Source of the DNA: DATFJT01 sp965230755 | GTDB lineage: Bacteria > Bacteroidota > Bacteroidia > Chitinophagales > Saprospiraceae | Length of the DNA stretch: 64,000 bases | Direction of reading: 5' to 3' | Assembly: GCA_965230755.1 (NCBI GenBank) | Contig: CBDDLT010000005.1 | Span: forward strand, 186,001-250,000 | In this document: in pieces, positions 11,001-20,134 of the stretch | Layout: each line of letters opens with the position of its first letter | Numbering within the stretch: position 1 is the first letter of the stretch | Notes under the pieces: model-generated | Databases searched by the model: none | What the model was told of the DNA's origin: nothing | What the model saw: only the letters and a program-made list of their open reading frames with translations | Position numbers and translations under genes: made by a program

Positions 11001-13364
11001 CCAATTTCTCAAAATTTTGAAAGATCCTGGCGAGCATATATCGTAAAACTCATCATTAAACCCATCAGCTAACTGTCGACAATCAGCGCTATAACGCGGT
11101 CTTGAATATGGCCTTGCCAAACTATCCGGATGCAAAGCATCCAAATCTTGAATACAATCTAAATCAAGATCTCTAGGCCATGTAATTACGACCCTATTTT
11201 GATCCTCTATTGTGATTATTTGCTCGCATTCATCGGAATTTCCTTGTTTGTCACGAACGACCCACGTACGGGTTACCGTTCCGACTCCACAAGCATTGAG
11301 ATCTTCTCTATCCGAATAAGAATACCTTAGAGTATCACAATTATCCATGGCCGTTGGGACACCTGTTACAGAAGTGTCTCTTGAATCGGTACAATGGATA
11401 GTAATGTTATCCGGACAAGTTATTTCAGGAGCTATTTTATCTTCTACATGTACGTACCCCCAACAACTGTTGCCCGTGCTGTTATTCGTAACCTCAGCAA
11501 AATAGGTTCCAACACAAGTGACAATATTATTGGCTACAATATTACTATCTAAATCTTTAACGACTATGGAATAGGCTCCCGGTGTCATACATTGATCCGC
11601 AGCTTGGACCATACTTACCGTTATCTCTACTTCACAATCTGCTCCCAATCCAACATTGATATTGGTAATACAAGCAACATTAGGATCATCGTCGATTGTG
11701 ACCATCTGTTCGACTGACTGAATACAACCAGGTTCCGTAACACCAGGACCAGGACTTCCATCAGCATCGAATTCATACTCCACTGTAGCAATACCAGGCC
11801 CTATGCCTGCCGGGTCAAAGAAATCATTGACCACATTATTAATATAGAATACTCCGGTTCCGGACTGATCAGCATCACCCTGTAATGTAAATGCTGGTGT
11901 CTGGGTACAAACATAATCTGCCAGATTTAATATGACAGGATTAGGATAAAAACAGGTATTACCTTGAGTTAGAACTGTACTTCCATCTGTGACCTGAACT
12001 TCATAACCAATTGCATCGGTATGAACCCCATCTAGAAAGTAATCACTTAGTCCTCCACCAGTAACGACTTCTCTCAACTGAGTTCCCAATGGGACCAATT
12101 GTGTAGATTGAGCCGACATCGGAGTTAAGGGTTGAAACAATCCAATGTTTGCGCTAACTGTCCAAATAACTCCGGACGGTCCGGAAACCATAATGGATTC
12201 ATCAAACTGCCCGTCAAATAAATTAGTAGCATTATTACGGCAACTGCAGGGGTCAGATATTTCTACATCGCAGTCGCCAGTAATAAGCTCAACGGGAATT
12301 TTATCACTAAAACAATTCTTATATGCTATAGCGGCATAATAAGTATGTATATCTTCTTCTGGATTAAATTGTGCTGTACCTACGGGATTATACTTATTTC
12401 CTGTTGCTACCGGGTTCGAATAATCCTCGTCATCAATTTCGAACCAAAGTATTTCACCACCTATGCCACTATTTACAGGAAAACAAACACCCGTTTCGGG
12501 TTCGATTAACTGACCAGGCCCTGTCACTTCTGTAGAAAAAGTGCCAAAGTCGTCATGGGCTTTACCAGTGATGACGAAAAAGTATGTATTACATTGCTCA
12601 AGATTGATATCCTCAATCGCAGATAATCCAACCTGGGTACCATCATCATTATACGCGATACAGTTATTAAAGGGATTTGAAGGATCGAATTGGTCTCGGT
12701 AAATACTGATCACCCCATCCCAATTCTCTTGTTCATTTAAGAAACTATAATTCCCAGTTTCATTAACTGTAAAGGCTTTAGCCACGTAGGCTACACTTTC
12801 CGTAGTTCTTAGAATGGTACAGTCCTCCGTCCTATTCCACCACTGAGATGAAAAATCTTCTTCCACTCCTTCCAGATTAATTGCTTTTTCCTCCGGAGCT
12901 CCGATTGCCGAGGCCATCAAGCCAGAAAATTTGCTAGGATCGAAATCTTTACATAGACTACTACCCATAACAAATGGTTCCTTCTCAAAATCCCCAAAAT
13001 CAACTTCTACCTCGAAAGATTCTTGACAACTTGGGTCATCAATTAACCTTACGACTATCTCGTAGTTGGCTTGACTAAGGTTTGTTCTTAAAGGTGATAA
13101 GCCAAAGCTTGATCCACCATCGAAAGAGTACTCTATTCTCGATGAAGAAGCAGCTCGAATGGTAATTGAACCATCGTTGGATACATCACATGTCTCATGT
13201 GATACAATCACGTCCTCTACCTGTAGATCGCACAGGAATTCTAGTAAGTTGGAATTGTTGGAATTGACTGAAGGATTTTCAGCCGCTTTGGTTATACCCG
13301 TAAAGTGTAGGCATAATACCAGCAGCCCAATCCTAACCGCTAAGGTTAAAGGCTTGATTAACAT
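8019..13364 (-). CDS. Giant secreted HYR-type protein with dockerin-like and cohesin-like modules and T9SS tail
   Basis: The 1781-residue product has a signal peptide (about 1-27) and an N-terminal SprB-like repeat (CDVSNDGSITIRA). A pre-peptidase-C-like region follows. Several HYR-type modules occupy about residues 640-1400, each with a P-x-I-x-C-P-D/x-D-V/I-T-x-x-C opening and paired cysteines, alternating with T/SRTWRVxD-type segments. A dockerin-like EF-hand pair lies near 1438-1495 (AADVNEDGKISTIDIIEMRQ). A cohesin-like domain lies near 1560-1680, and a T9SS type A sorting domain at about 1690-1781 (NIPNPLSDRTSIGF ... KRMMVIK). The sequence predicts a long extracellular fibre or adhesin. 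Presence of both cohesin-like and dockerin-like modules suggests module-module interaction, but that is inference. Confidence 0.85.
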   Translation of the reverse strand: MLIKPLTLAVRIGLLVLCLHFTGITKAAENPSVNSNNSNLLEFLCDLQVEDVIVSHETCDVSNDGSITIRAASSSRIEYSFDGGSSFGLSPLRTNLSQANYEIVVRLIDDPSCQESFEVEVDFGDFEKEPFVMGSSLCKDFDPSKFSGLMASAIGAPEEKAINLEGVEEDFSSQWWNRTEDCTILRTTESVAYVAKAFTVNETGNYSFLNEQENWDGVISIYRDQFDPSNPFNNCIAYNDDGTQVGLSAIEDINLEQCNTYFFVITGKAHDDFGTFSTEVTGPGQLIEPETGVCFPVNSGIGGEILWFEIDDEDYSNPVATGNKYNPVGTAQFNPEEDIHTYYAAIAYKNCFSDKIPVELITGDCDVEISDPCSCRNNATNLFDGQFDESIMVSGPSGVIWTVSANIGLFQPLTPMSAQSTQLVPLGTQLREVVTGGGLSDYFLDGVHTDAIGYEVQVTDGSTVLTQGNTCFYPNPVILNLADYVCTQTPAFTLQGDADQSGTGVFYINNVVNDFFDPAGIGPGIATVEYEFDADGSPGPGVTEPGCIQSVEQMVTIDDDPNVACITNINVGLGADCEVEITVSMVQAADQCMTPGAYSIVVKDLDSNIVANNIVTCVGTYFAEVTNNSTGNSCWGYVHVEDKIAPEITCPDNITIHCTDSRDTSVTGVPTAMDNCDTLRYSYSDREDLNACGVGTVTRTWVVRDKQGNSDECEQIITIEDQNRVVITWPRDLDLDCIQDLDALHPDSLARPYSRPRYSADCRQLADGFNDEFYDICSPGSFKILRNWKIYDWCDTDTVFEYVQTIKVVDTINPTIICPDDQVLQLSHNSRNCEIRIPNTVPDISDNCDPNPTYNRTVYDENDNIITRSRVGPGKYRVFFEAFDACGNSDTCSYMIEVFDPIAPSAVCDQNTNVTLTNSGFAEICYTTFDDNSTDNCAIDRYEIKKDGEDDSRYRDCVTFRCRDLGINKVHLRVTDIYGNSNTCWANVYVEDKAPPIIICPPDVTVSCLVDIEDPENTGGLPDVDGRCQNLNVDFVDASSHASCPAQVITRTWRVEKTVAGADGIPGTADDITYTDECDQIITVVDSTDITIEWPSDLTIPCSQGAISTAPGDLIHYNNGSLFYDRPRISDEDCEHLGINMTDRTYQVCGPGSYKVRRTWNIVDWCSDLDTSYVQTIWIRDDEAPELEVFNAVVDITTNVPACEAYVSIEAIAFDDCTQVTVRNNSPFAITQNANASGYYPKGETMVTFTATDACGNSIEKTVSITVRDRKNPLAVCGNGYAINLKSTGIAQICAEVFDRGSTDNCTFTQNLQFYIQRLDEQLNPVGNREECLTFDCNDLEDSPIQTVNFIVEDADGNVAYCQTNLVLQDNDDYCDGGSNHPTLASIQGDVKTENGSMVDDLEVYVNNNMYAEDMFGHYEIDSLSIGNMYEIRMNRGGRQDEGVSVLDMILVRSHILKLDSLDSPYQMIAADVNEDGKISTIDIIEMRQMILRIISEFSGGINWTFIPQDYVFPDQYNPWIETYPNYARIQLNRDVSDVDFIAVKKGDVDRSAFIQEGTERGEVLLSVDDQELYPGNAGSFVLDFQSDEVLQGMQFGLDVIGIKAGDVKYIGGTANDNEIRIEQNGSNTSIQVAWMSEELSGEDQFQLEFEIIGAEKSTLSEIIQLRQGLVNEVYYDHGNRSSLGLEFEGVHQSEKYVLLQNIPNPLSDRTSIGFVMPKDDVASIEIFDLAGKKLWERVDYFKKGKNSIVIDSGDLGADGVLIYQFRSGSYIESKRMMVIK

Positions 13365-14039
13365 AATGTTGCAATTAAGTTCGTAAAAAAATCAGTTCGC
13401 TTTAACCAAATGTCAATTGTACTGAGAAAGAAAGTAGAACAAATCTTTAGGTATATCTTATCTTTACCAATCTCAATGCAATTGCATTTGGTAATGAGGG
13501 ATTGGTAATCATCGAGATAAGCATAAAGTTTAAGAGAAAGTAGTAGTGAAATTTTTCCCTGGATTACACCACTTTTAATACTCTTATTGCGTTCGCCATT
13601 CATCGAGGATTTACCAATCCTCTCCTATTTTCAAGCAGTTAATCAATCATCCTAAACAAAGGTCCCATGATTGGAGGGTCTGACCGCTTGGTAGAACAAA
13701 TATACATTATAATTATTCATATATTAAAATATTTATCATACATTTTTTTAATATATGTTTCGATTTTCGCCAAATCAACAAACATATTATAAATATTTAT
13801 ATTTGTATATTTTTACAAATCTAATCATTATGCATTAATATATATACATTTTGATCATATATTAAAATATAAAAAAAATCTTAATTTGTTCTTACATATT
13901 ACCTAAAATCATATGTTTAGGTTCGAACACACTAAAAATAAGGCCTATTAGACCAGGATTTAGCACTGAAAGTCTTGTCATATTTTATTCATAACTTGGA
14001 CTTCATATTTTCACCTTAATTAAAGCCTCGAATTTTTAT
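13365..14039. promoter_or_regulatory. 675-bp AT-rich divergent intergenic region
   Basis: No convincing gene is present. The part from about 13700 to 13910 is extremely AT-rich with a 16-bp direct repeat at 13717-13732 and 13855-13870 (TCATATATTAAAATAT). It must contain the promoters for the giant surface protein on the minus strand and the dehydrogenase on the plus strand. I could not fix either promoter with confidence. An 81-codon minus-strand frame at 13358-13603 has no recognisable product and overlaps the signal-peptide end of the neighbouring gene. Confidence 0.5.
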
Positions 14040-15254
14040 ATGAGTACATTGAAGATTGGCATCATTGCCGAGCGAAAAAATCCACCGGATACCAGAGTGG
14101 CAATTACACCAGCTGTCGCGCGAAAAATAATAGACAACTACCCTTACATGGAAATCTTGGTTGAACCCTCTGACAATAGATGTTTTAGCGATGAAGAATA
14201 TGAAAAGGAAGGAATTAAGTTGTCTACAGACATGGCCAATTGTGATGTACTGATAGGAGTTAAAGAAGTTCCCATAAACCAACTCATTTCAAACAAAACA
14301 TATTTTTTCTTCTCACATACTATAAAAGAGCAAGTGTACAACAGAGATCTATTAAAAGCTCTGGTAAAGAAAAATATCAAAATGATAGATTACGAAGTGC
14401 TCACTGATACTAGAAACAGCAGGGTTATAGCATTTGGTAAGTTTGCCGGTATGGTGGGAGCTCATAATGCCGTATATACCTATCAACAAAGAATGAAAAA
14501 GGCCCTTCTGAAGAGAATGAAGGATTACACTTCTTATTCTGAAGCCAAATCACATTACAATACTATCTCACCTGAAAATATTAGAATAGTTCTTACAGGA
14601 ACGGGGAGAGTAGGACATGGAGCCGCATTAGTTCTAGAAGATATGGGATATCGAAAAGTAGGCGTAGAAGAATTTCTGAACAACAAAAACCAGAAATCAG
14701 TTTTTGTACAATTAGGCTGCCAGGATTATGTCAAAAGAATTTCTGACAATGGATTTTCAAAAAGCGAGTTCTTCGAGAATCCAAAGTTGTATAAAAGTGA
14801 CTTTAAAAAATACCTCGACTCTTGTGACGTTTTTGTCAACGGCGTTTATTGGGATAATGAAGCTCCAACTTTTTTCGACCTCACAGATATGGATAAGCCT
14901 TACTTTAATATTCAAGTAATAGCTGATATTACTTGTGATATTGCTCCAATAAGTTCTGTTCCGAGTACGATTAGACCATCAACGATAGAAGATCCGATAT
15001 ATGGTTTTGACCCTAAAACCAATTCCGAAAGCGCGGCTTTTGATCTAAACAATATTGATGTTATGGCCATCGATAACCTACCCAACGAATTGCCTAGGGA
15101 CGCTTCGGAATCATTCGCCCATCAATTTTACACCCATGTGATGGAGGAGTTAGACAATATAGACAATAGTATTATGCTGGCCAATGCAACTGTTACAGAA
15201 AGAGGAGATTTAGGAATGGCTTTTGAGTATCTCAGAGATTTCCTAAATGGCTAA
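14040..15254 (+). CDS. Lysine-ketoglutarate reductase / AlaDH-PNT superfamily NAD(P)-dependent dehydrogenase
   Basis: This 404-residue protein has an alanine-dehydrogenase/PNT-type N-terminal domain (RVAITPAVARKI) with the two catalytic-site residues of the saccharopine dehydrogenase group, Lys75 (GVKEVP) and His93 (FFFSHTIKEQ). A Rossmann nucleotide-binding motif GTGRVG lies near residue 182. The FFFSHTIK and YE...RVIAFGKFAGMVG segments resemble the lysine-ketoglutarate reductase half of bifunctional aminoadipate-semialdehyde synthases more than bacterial alanine dehydrogenases. It probably interconverts an amino acid and a keto acid through a saccharopine-like or imine intermediate. The substrate cannot be read from the sequence, and no partner saccharopine dehydrogenase gene is next to it. 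Confidence 0.78.
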   Translation: MSTLKIGIIAERKNPPDTRVAITPAVARKIIDNYPYMEILVEPSDNRCFSDEEYEKEGIKLSTDMANCDVLIGVKEVPINQLISNKTYFFFSHTIKEQVYNRDLLKALVKKNIKMIDYEVLTDTRNSRVIAFGKFAGMVGAHNAVYTYQQRMKKALLKRMKDYTSYSEAKSHYNTISPENIRIVLTGTGRVGHGAALVLEDMGYRKVGVEEFLNNKNQKSVFVQLGCQDYVKRISDNGFSKSEFFENPKLYKSDFKKYLDSCDVFVNGVYWDNEAPTFFDLTDMDKPYFNIQVIADITCDIAPISSVPSTIRPSTIEDPIYGFDPKTNSESAAFDLNNIDVMAIDNLPNELPRDASESFAHQFYTHVMEELDNIDNSIMLANATVTERGDLGMAFEYLRDFLNG

Positions 15255-15288
15255 AATGTAGATCTTATCATTCCGGAAATTGAATAAA

Positions 15289-18144
15289 ATGCCCGAACTG
15301 ATCAAAACATATCGAAGCCCTTTTTATTATCTGAACCTCATCTTTCTTTTAAGTTGTGGGTACATTAATGGTCAAGAATTCTATATAGAACAATTCGGCC
15401 CGGACGACGGTCTTCCTAGTTCGGAAACATATCATATTTTGCAGGATTCAGATGGCTATTTTTGGATATGTACTGATAGGGGAATTGTTAAATATGACAC
15501 CTACGACTTTACCGTCTATGACAATTCAACCCCCGGAATCGATGATCATACCTTTTTCAAAGGCTATGAATTTGGAGATGAAATTTGGTTTACAGCGTAT
15601 AATCAGACTATTACTATTTATAATAAAAAGACCAAAGTATTTAAGACATTGAAAGAGCATTTGCCTTTCCTCAAGAATTTTGGCCATATTTTTAAAGTTG
15701 TTCAATTTAATGATGAATTCTTGGTATATTTTAGAAAGGGGAGTCTAGCAATGAAAACTTCAAGTAGTGGGAATTTTGAACTCATCAATCTAAAAAAAAG
15801 CATTTTATCTAAAGAAAAAATAATAACAGATTCTTTTGAAATTACTTCCCTTAATTTGCCTGGCAGTATTAAACTAGTTTTATCAAAATATGGCATAGGC
15901 GGTTATCTAGTCGATGACGACGTATATTCAACCCTTGAACTTTCCAATATTAGAAAGAGATACTTCAGTGGTAGTATAAAGACTAAATTCTATTTTAAAA
16001 ATACGATAGATAGCCTAGAAATTATATCAACTTCCAAAGGTGTTTTCTCCCTTAATAAGAGATCGCTTAACACATTAATCCGCAATATTGGAGTTACAAG
16101 TTTAGGTAAAGATTTACATGGCACCTTTTGGATAACAACTCTTAATGAAGGTATCGCTAACACTTCACACCTTATTCAAAACATAGTAAAATTACCAAAG
16201 ACTAATTCAAAGATAACTGCATTAAATTTAGTAGACAATTATCTAATTGCTGGAACTTCTAAAGGTGACTTCTACATAATTAATCCTAAGAAATCTGTTC
16301 TTGACAAAAAATTTGAATTGTCAATCGTTGATTATATATATGAAATGCATAACATTAAAAATAGTCTCTGGATTAATGGATCTGTGAGTCTAACTTATGA
16401 AGAAAACATGGGATTCGTTAAAAAGAACATCTTTCTTCCTAGGCCACCGGTGACTTACACCTTTACCTATCCAATTCAAGATAAAATTATTTTACATCAC
16501 AATTTTCGTGGTCAACGCATAACAAGCCTATGGAATAGTGATGAAAATATTCCAATTCCCCAATTTAGAGAAAACATTAAATCTATTTGTTCTTTTAACA
16601 ACTCTCATGCATTCATGGCGACTTTAAATGGACTTTATAAATTGGATACAGTCGACTTGTTTTCTCCAAAACTCCTTCCAATTTTTCCTGATACTACAGT
16701 CCGAATAAACAAAATTAAAAACGGATCTGATTTCATTGCAATTGCTTCTTCCGGAAGTGGTTTCGCTATTTATAGAAATGAAAAACCTTTTGTTTATAAC
16801 GGTCCAATATCGAGTCCGCTAATTAATTCAATGGCTTTAGTCGGAGACAGCTTAGTTTACCTAGGGACAAACAAAGGAATTGACAAAATAAAAATGGTTC
16901 ACTCCGATGATAGCACTGGCTTTGAATACATTTGTACTTATAGTAACATGGATTTATTGCTATCCAATTTTATTTATGATCTTTGTTATTCTAAGAACAA
17001 AATATGGTATTCCACCGACGAAGGCTTAGCCTGGTTCAACATTGACGATACCATTCCAATCATTCCCGCACCTAAAATGCACATCGATTATTTCTCTGTT
17101 TTGGATTCCATCATTGATGATACCATTAAGGTATTAAGTAATAACTGGAATGATATTGCCATTCACTTCACAGGTATCTCAACCAAAAAGCCAAAAAAGA
17201 ATTTTTACCGATACATACTTGAGAAAAACAAAATAAAAAGCCCAATTCAATATACTGATTCCAGAGAAGTTCGATTCAATGATTTGAGCTACGGTAATTA
17301 TGTCTTTTATGTATCCGCACAGAACTATCAAGGTACCTGGTCAGAGTATAAAACTGTCGAGTTTAGAATAAAACCACATCTTTTTCAGACCTTCTGGTTT
17401 CTATTTCTATTGGTTTTAGGTTTTCTTGGAGGAGTGTACTTGACATACCGATATAGATTAAGGCAAATTCAAGAAAGAGAGGAAGGAAAGAACAGGATGC
17501 TGCAACTAGAGAAGGATTTTAATGATGCGGTATTATCTTCCATCCAAAGTCAAATTAACCCGCATTTTGTCTTTAATGCTCTTCAGTCGATTCAAGGATA
17601 TATACTTAAGAATGATATCGAAACAGCAAGTGATTATCTGGCCAAATTTTCCAAAATTATGCGTTCCGGCCTTGAATTTTCATCTCTGGAATTTGTTAGC
17701 CTAGAAGAGGAAATAGAATTTCTTAATAATTATCTAATCATCGAGAAGTTAAGATTTCCTAACAGGTTCAACTTCAAAATTGTTTACGATTCAGATGTTT
17801 TAGAGGAAGGTATTAAAATCCCCCCTCTTGTGCTACAACCGATTATAGAAAATGCAGTCAAACATGCCTTCCTAGAGAACGATGAGCAAAATTTGATTTT
17901 AGTCTCATTTGAATATCTGGAGAATAAAAATGTCTTGCGTTCTATTGTAGAAGATAATGGTATTGGTTTTTTTAATACTAAAAGTGTAAATTTTGGTCAT
18001 GGGCAACATATCTCTAAGGGAATTTCGTTAGTAAATAGGAGGGTAGACTTACTAAAACAAAAGTATGGTCAGGGATCCTATGGTTTATTGAGTCGCCCGA
18101 ACGAAAGTGGAACCAAAATTGTCATAGAACTACCAATTGCTTAA
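15289..18144 (+). CDS. LytS-type sensor kinase with extracytoplasmic beta-propeller
   Basis: The product begins with a signal or anchor segment. A long periplasmic beta-propeller region follows, with two-component-regulator-propeller motifs such as DGLPSSETYHILQDSDGYFW. A Y_Y_Y-like Ig domain (about 625-700) and one transmembrane helix (about 705-730) come next. The cytoplasmic kinase is of the His_kinase/LytS class, with phospho-acceptor QINPHFVFNALQSI near residue 757, PPLVLQPIIENAVKHAF near 844, and a G-box DNGIGF. TTG at 15280 is also in frame, but ATG at 15289 is preferred. The LytTR regulator begins 1 bp after its stop, so the two form a two-gene signalling operon. Ligand unknown; related propeller kinases often sense carbohydrates. 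Confidence 0.9.
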   Translation: MPELIKTYRSPFYYLNLIFLLSCGYINGQEFYIEQFGPDDGLPSSETYHILQDSDGYFWICTDRGIVKYDTYDFTVYDNSTPGIDDHTFFKGYEFGDEIWFTAYNQTITIYNKKTKVFKTLKEHLPFLKNFGHIFKVVQFNDEFLVYFRKGSLAMKTSSSGNFELINLKKSILSKEKIITDSFEITSLNLPGSIKLVLSKYGIGGYLVDDDVYSTLELSNIRKRYFSGSIKTKFYFKNTIDSLEIISTSKGVFSLNKRSLNTLIRNIGVTSLGKDLHGTFWITTLNEGIANTSHLIQNIVKLPKTNSKITALNLVDNYLIAGTSKGDFYIINPKKSVLDKKFELSIVDYIYEMHNIKNSLWINGSVSLTYEENMGFVKKNIFLPRPPVTYTFTYPIQDKIILHHNFRGQRITSLWNSDENIPIPQFRENIKSICSFNNSHAFMATLNGLYKLDTVDLFSPKLLPIFPDTTVRINKIKNGSDFIAIASSGSGFAIYRNEKPFVYNGPISSPLINSMALVGDSLVYLGTNKGIDKIKMVHSDDSTGFEYICTYSNMDLLLSNFIYDLCYSKNKIWYSTDEGLAWFNIDDTIPIIPAPKMHIDYFSVLDSIIDDTIKVLSNNWNDIAIHFTGISTKKPKKNFYRYILEKNKIKSPIQYTDSREVRFNDLSYGNYVFYVSAQNYQGTWSEYKTVEFRIKPHLFQTFWFLFLLVLGFLGGVYLTYRYRLRQIQEREEGKNRMLQLEKDFNDAVLSSIQSQINPHFVFNALQSIQGYILKNDIETASDYLAKFSKIMRSGLEFSSLEFVSLEEEIEFLNNYLIIEKLRFPNRFNFKIVYDSDVLEEGIKIPPLVLQPIIENAVKHAFLENDEQNLILVSFEYLENKNVLRSIVEDNGIGFFNTKSVNFGHGQHISKGISLVNRRVDLLKQKYGQGSYGLLSRPNESGTKIVIELPIA

Positions 18145-18145
18145 A

Positions 18146-18892
18146 ATGATAAAAACTGTTATCATCGATGATGAACCTTCGAGCATAGAAACACTGTCCC
18201 TACTGCTCGAAAAACACAAAAATGAAATTGAAATATGCGGAAAAGCCCATTCAGTAAATGAAGGAGTAGAAGTCATTCAACACATCAGACCCCAACTCAT
18301 TTTCCTCGATGTTGAAATGCCTGGAAAAAATGGCTTTGAGTTGCTGAAGGCATTTGAAGACCCGGACTTTAAAGTGATTTTTATTACAGGATATAGTGAA
18401 TATGCTATTAGCGCTGTTCGATATTCAGCTCTTGATTTTCTATTAAAACCGCTCAATCGGGAAGAATTAGACGATGCAATCCATAGAGCTAAAAAGGAAA
18501 TTGACAAAAAAGACGATCGACTAAGAGAACTAAAGGAGTTGTACGAACAACAGAAACCAAGGTTTCTAGTTATCCCAGAGAATAATGGATACAAAAGAAT
18601 CGAATTCAAAAATATTCTTTATATAGAAGCCCAACAGGGTGGTTATTCTACTTTTCACTTTGAAAACGGAAAAAGCTCTCTAGCCGTAAAACCGCTTAGC
18701 TATTATGAAAAACTTTTGCCTGAAGAACTCTTCTTCAGAGCCCATAGATCGCATCTTGTACATTTGGAAAAAATAGTCTCGTGGGAGTTGGGACAACGAA
18801 ATAAAGTGGTACTAACCAATGGAGTTGAACTGGACGTTTCTGTTAGACGAAAAGCAAAACTTAAAAAGATACTTCATGATAACGCTGAGTGA
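18146..18892 (+). CDS. LytTR-family response regulator
   Basis: A 248-residue regulator with a receiver domain (acidic pocket D8 D9, phospho-acceptor Asp55 in IFLDVEMPG, conserved Lys in LLKP) and a C-terminal LytTR DNA-binding domain (FKNILYIEAQQGG ... FFRAHRSHLVHL). ATG at 18146 is chosen over an in-frame TTG at 18137; it follows the kinase stop codon with a single intervening base. It is the cognate partner of the upstream propeller kinase. Its targets are not visible here. Confidence 0.93.
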   Translation: MIKTVIIDDEPSSIETLSLLLEKHKNEIEICGKAHSVNEGVEVIQHIRPQLIFLDVEMPGKNGFELLKAFEDPDFKVIFITGYSEYAISAVRYSALDFLLKPLNREELDDAIHRAKKEIDKKDDRLRELKELYEQQKPRFLVIPENNGYKRIEFKNILYIEAQQGGYSTFHFENGKSSLAVKPLSYYEKLLPEELFFRAHRSHLVHLEKIVSWELGQRNKVVLTNGVELDVSVRRKAKLKKILHDNAE

Positions 18893-19100
18893 AAAAAAAT
18901 TAACGTTTAGTTTATTAACTGGTTCAAAGCAACACATTTTCGGTAATTTATACGATATTAGAGTGTAGTCGAGAAATTCGACTCACTTCGCAACGTTAAA
19001 CTTAAGAACGAAAATCGCTCACGCTTATTGGTAACCACATTAAACCAGTGATTTTAATGTCACGCCCCATTTCTTATTGCCCATCAATCTGACATCTTGA

Positions 19101-19134
19101 AAAACTATTAGTAGGGAAAACTGCTAATAGTTTT
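19101..19134. terminator. Bidirectional terminator between LytTR regulator and purC
   Basis: Perfect 11-bp arms AAAACTATTAG and CTAATAGTTTT are separated by 12 nt. A T run follows on the plus strand (CTTTTTT), and the minus strand also reads into TTTTTC. It sits between converging genes, 4 bp before the purC stop codon. The remainder of 18893-19100 shows no gene. Confidence 0.75.
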
Positions 19135-19139
19135 CTTTT

Positions 19140-20078
19140 TTAGCTATGATTAGTTTCCAGATATCTTAGAACAGCATCCCTCATATCACCCAATTCTTCA
19201 GATTTGAAATCTTCTCCCATCAATTTTTTATACAATTCCTGGTACCTTAGGCTTATGCGCTCAACTACTTCATCTGACATGACTGGCATTGATTGTCCCT
19301 CCAATCCCTGAAACCCCTCACTCATCAACCATTCCCGGACGAATTCCTTTGATAAATGTTTTTGAGCTCCGCCGTTTTTTTGGATTTCGTGATAAGTATC
19401 TCTATAAAAGTATCTGCTACTATCCGGAGTATGTACCTCGTCAATAAGTAATATTTCTCCCTTATGATATCCAAACTCATATTTAGTGTCGACCAAAATC
19501 AATCCTTGCTTCTGGGCAATTTCTGTTCCTCTTTGAAAGAGTTCAAGAGCATATTTTTTTAACAATTCGAACTCCTTTGCGCTGACAATCCCTCTTTGTA
19601 AAATTTCTTTTTCAGAAATATCTTCGTCATGTCCTTCTTCTGCTTTAGTGGCTGGAGTGATGATCGGAGATGGAAAAGGATCGTTCTCTTTGAGCCCTTC
19701 TGGCATTGTAACACCGCATATCTCTCTCCCACCCTCTCTATATATTCGCCAGGCGTGTCCAACCAAGTATCCTCTTACAACCATTTCTAACTTTATCGGC
19801 TTACATTTTAATCCAACACTCACGTTTTGGTGAGGAACAGCCAGAAGCCAATTGGAAACAATATCTCCTGTAAGACATAGCATTTTTGCCGCTATTCTGT
19901 TCAAAATCTCTCCTTTATAGGGAATCCCTCTGGGCAAAATATGGTCAAATGCAGAAATCCTGTCCGTCGCTGCCATTATCACCATCTCGGGCAACTCATA
20001 TACATCTCTAACTTTTCCTTCATATAGTTTTTCTCCAAGGCCAAGTTTTAATTGGCTGGACAAAATAGTCTCTTTCAT
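19140..20078 (-). CDS. purC: SAICAR synthetase (phosphoribosylaminoimidazole-succinocarboxamide synthase)
   Basis: The 312-residue enzyme catalyses the ATP-dependent joining of CAIR and aspartate in purine biosynthesis. Motifs seen are YEGKVRDVYE near the N-terminus, DRISAFDHILPRGIPYKG, the family signature LEMVVRGYLVGHAWRIY, and LVDTKYEFG...LIDEVHTPDSSRY. The length matches the long form found in Bacteroidota and yeast rather than the roughly 237-residue E. coli form. It is transcribed divergently from the ABC exporter half next to it. Confidence 0.96.
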   Translation of the reverse strand: MKETILSSQLKLGLGEKLYEGKVRDVYELPEMVIMAATDRISAFDHILPRGIPYKGEILNRIAAKMLCLTGDIVSNWLLAVPHQNVSVGLKCKPIKLEMVVRGYLVGHAWRIYREGGREICGVTMPEGLKENDPFPSPIITPATKAEEGHDEDISEKEILQRGIVSAKEFELLKKYALELFQRGTEIAQKQGLILVDTKYEFGYHKGEILLIDEVHTPDSSRYFYRDTYHEIQKNGGAQKHLSKEFVREWLMSEGFQGLEGQSMPVMSDEVVERISLRYQELYKKLMGEDFKSEELGDMRDAVLRYLETNHS

Positions 20079-20134
20079 TTCAAAGTTATTTTCTATTAGC
20101 TTTGGGTAAATATAAGTGCTTTAAAGAAATATAA

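Noticed and set aside
13358..13603. 81-codon minus-strand frame upstream of the giant surface-protein gene
   Set aside because: It overlaps the start of the real gene, has no recognisable motif and lies in promoter territory.
14040..15254. Plain alanine dehydrogenase
   Set aside because: The His-site segment FFFSHTIK and the following YE/AFGKFAG stretch fit the saccharopine/LKR group better than the alanine dehydrogenase HLA motif.
18893..19100. A small RNA or riboswitch between the LytTR regulator and purC
   Set aside because: Only short imperfect hairpins (for example GTCGA/TCGAC) are seen, with no conserved riboswitch core that I can recognise.
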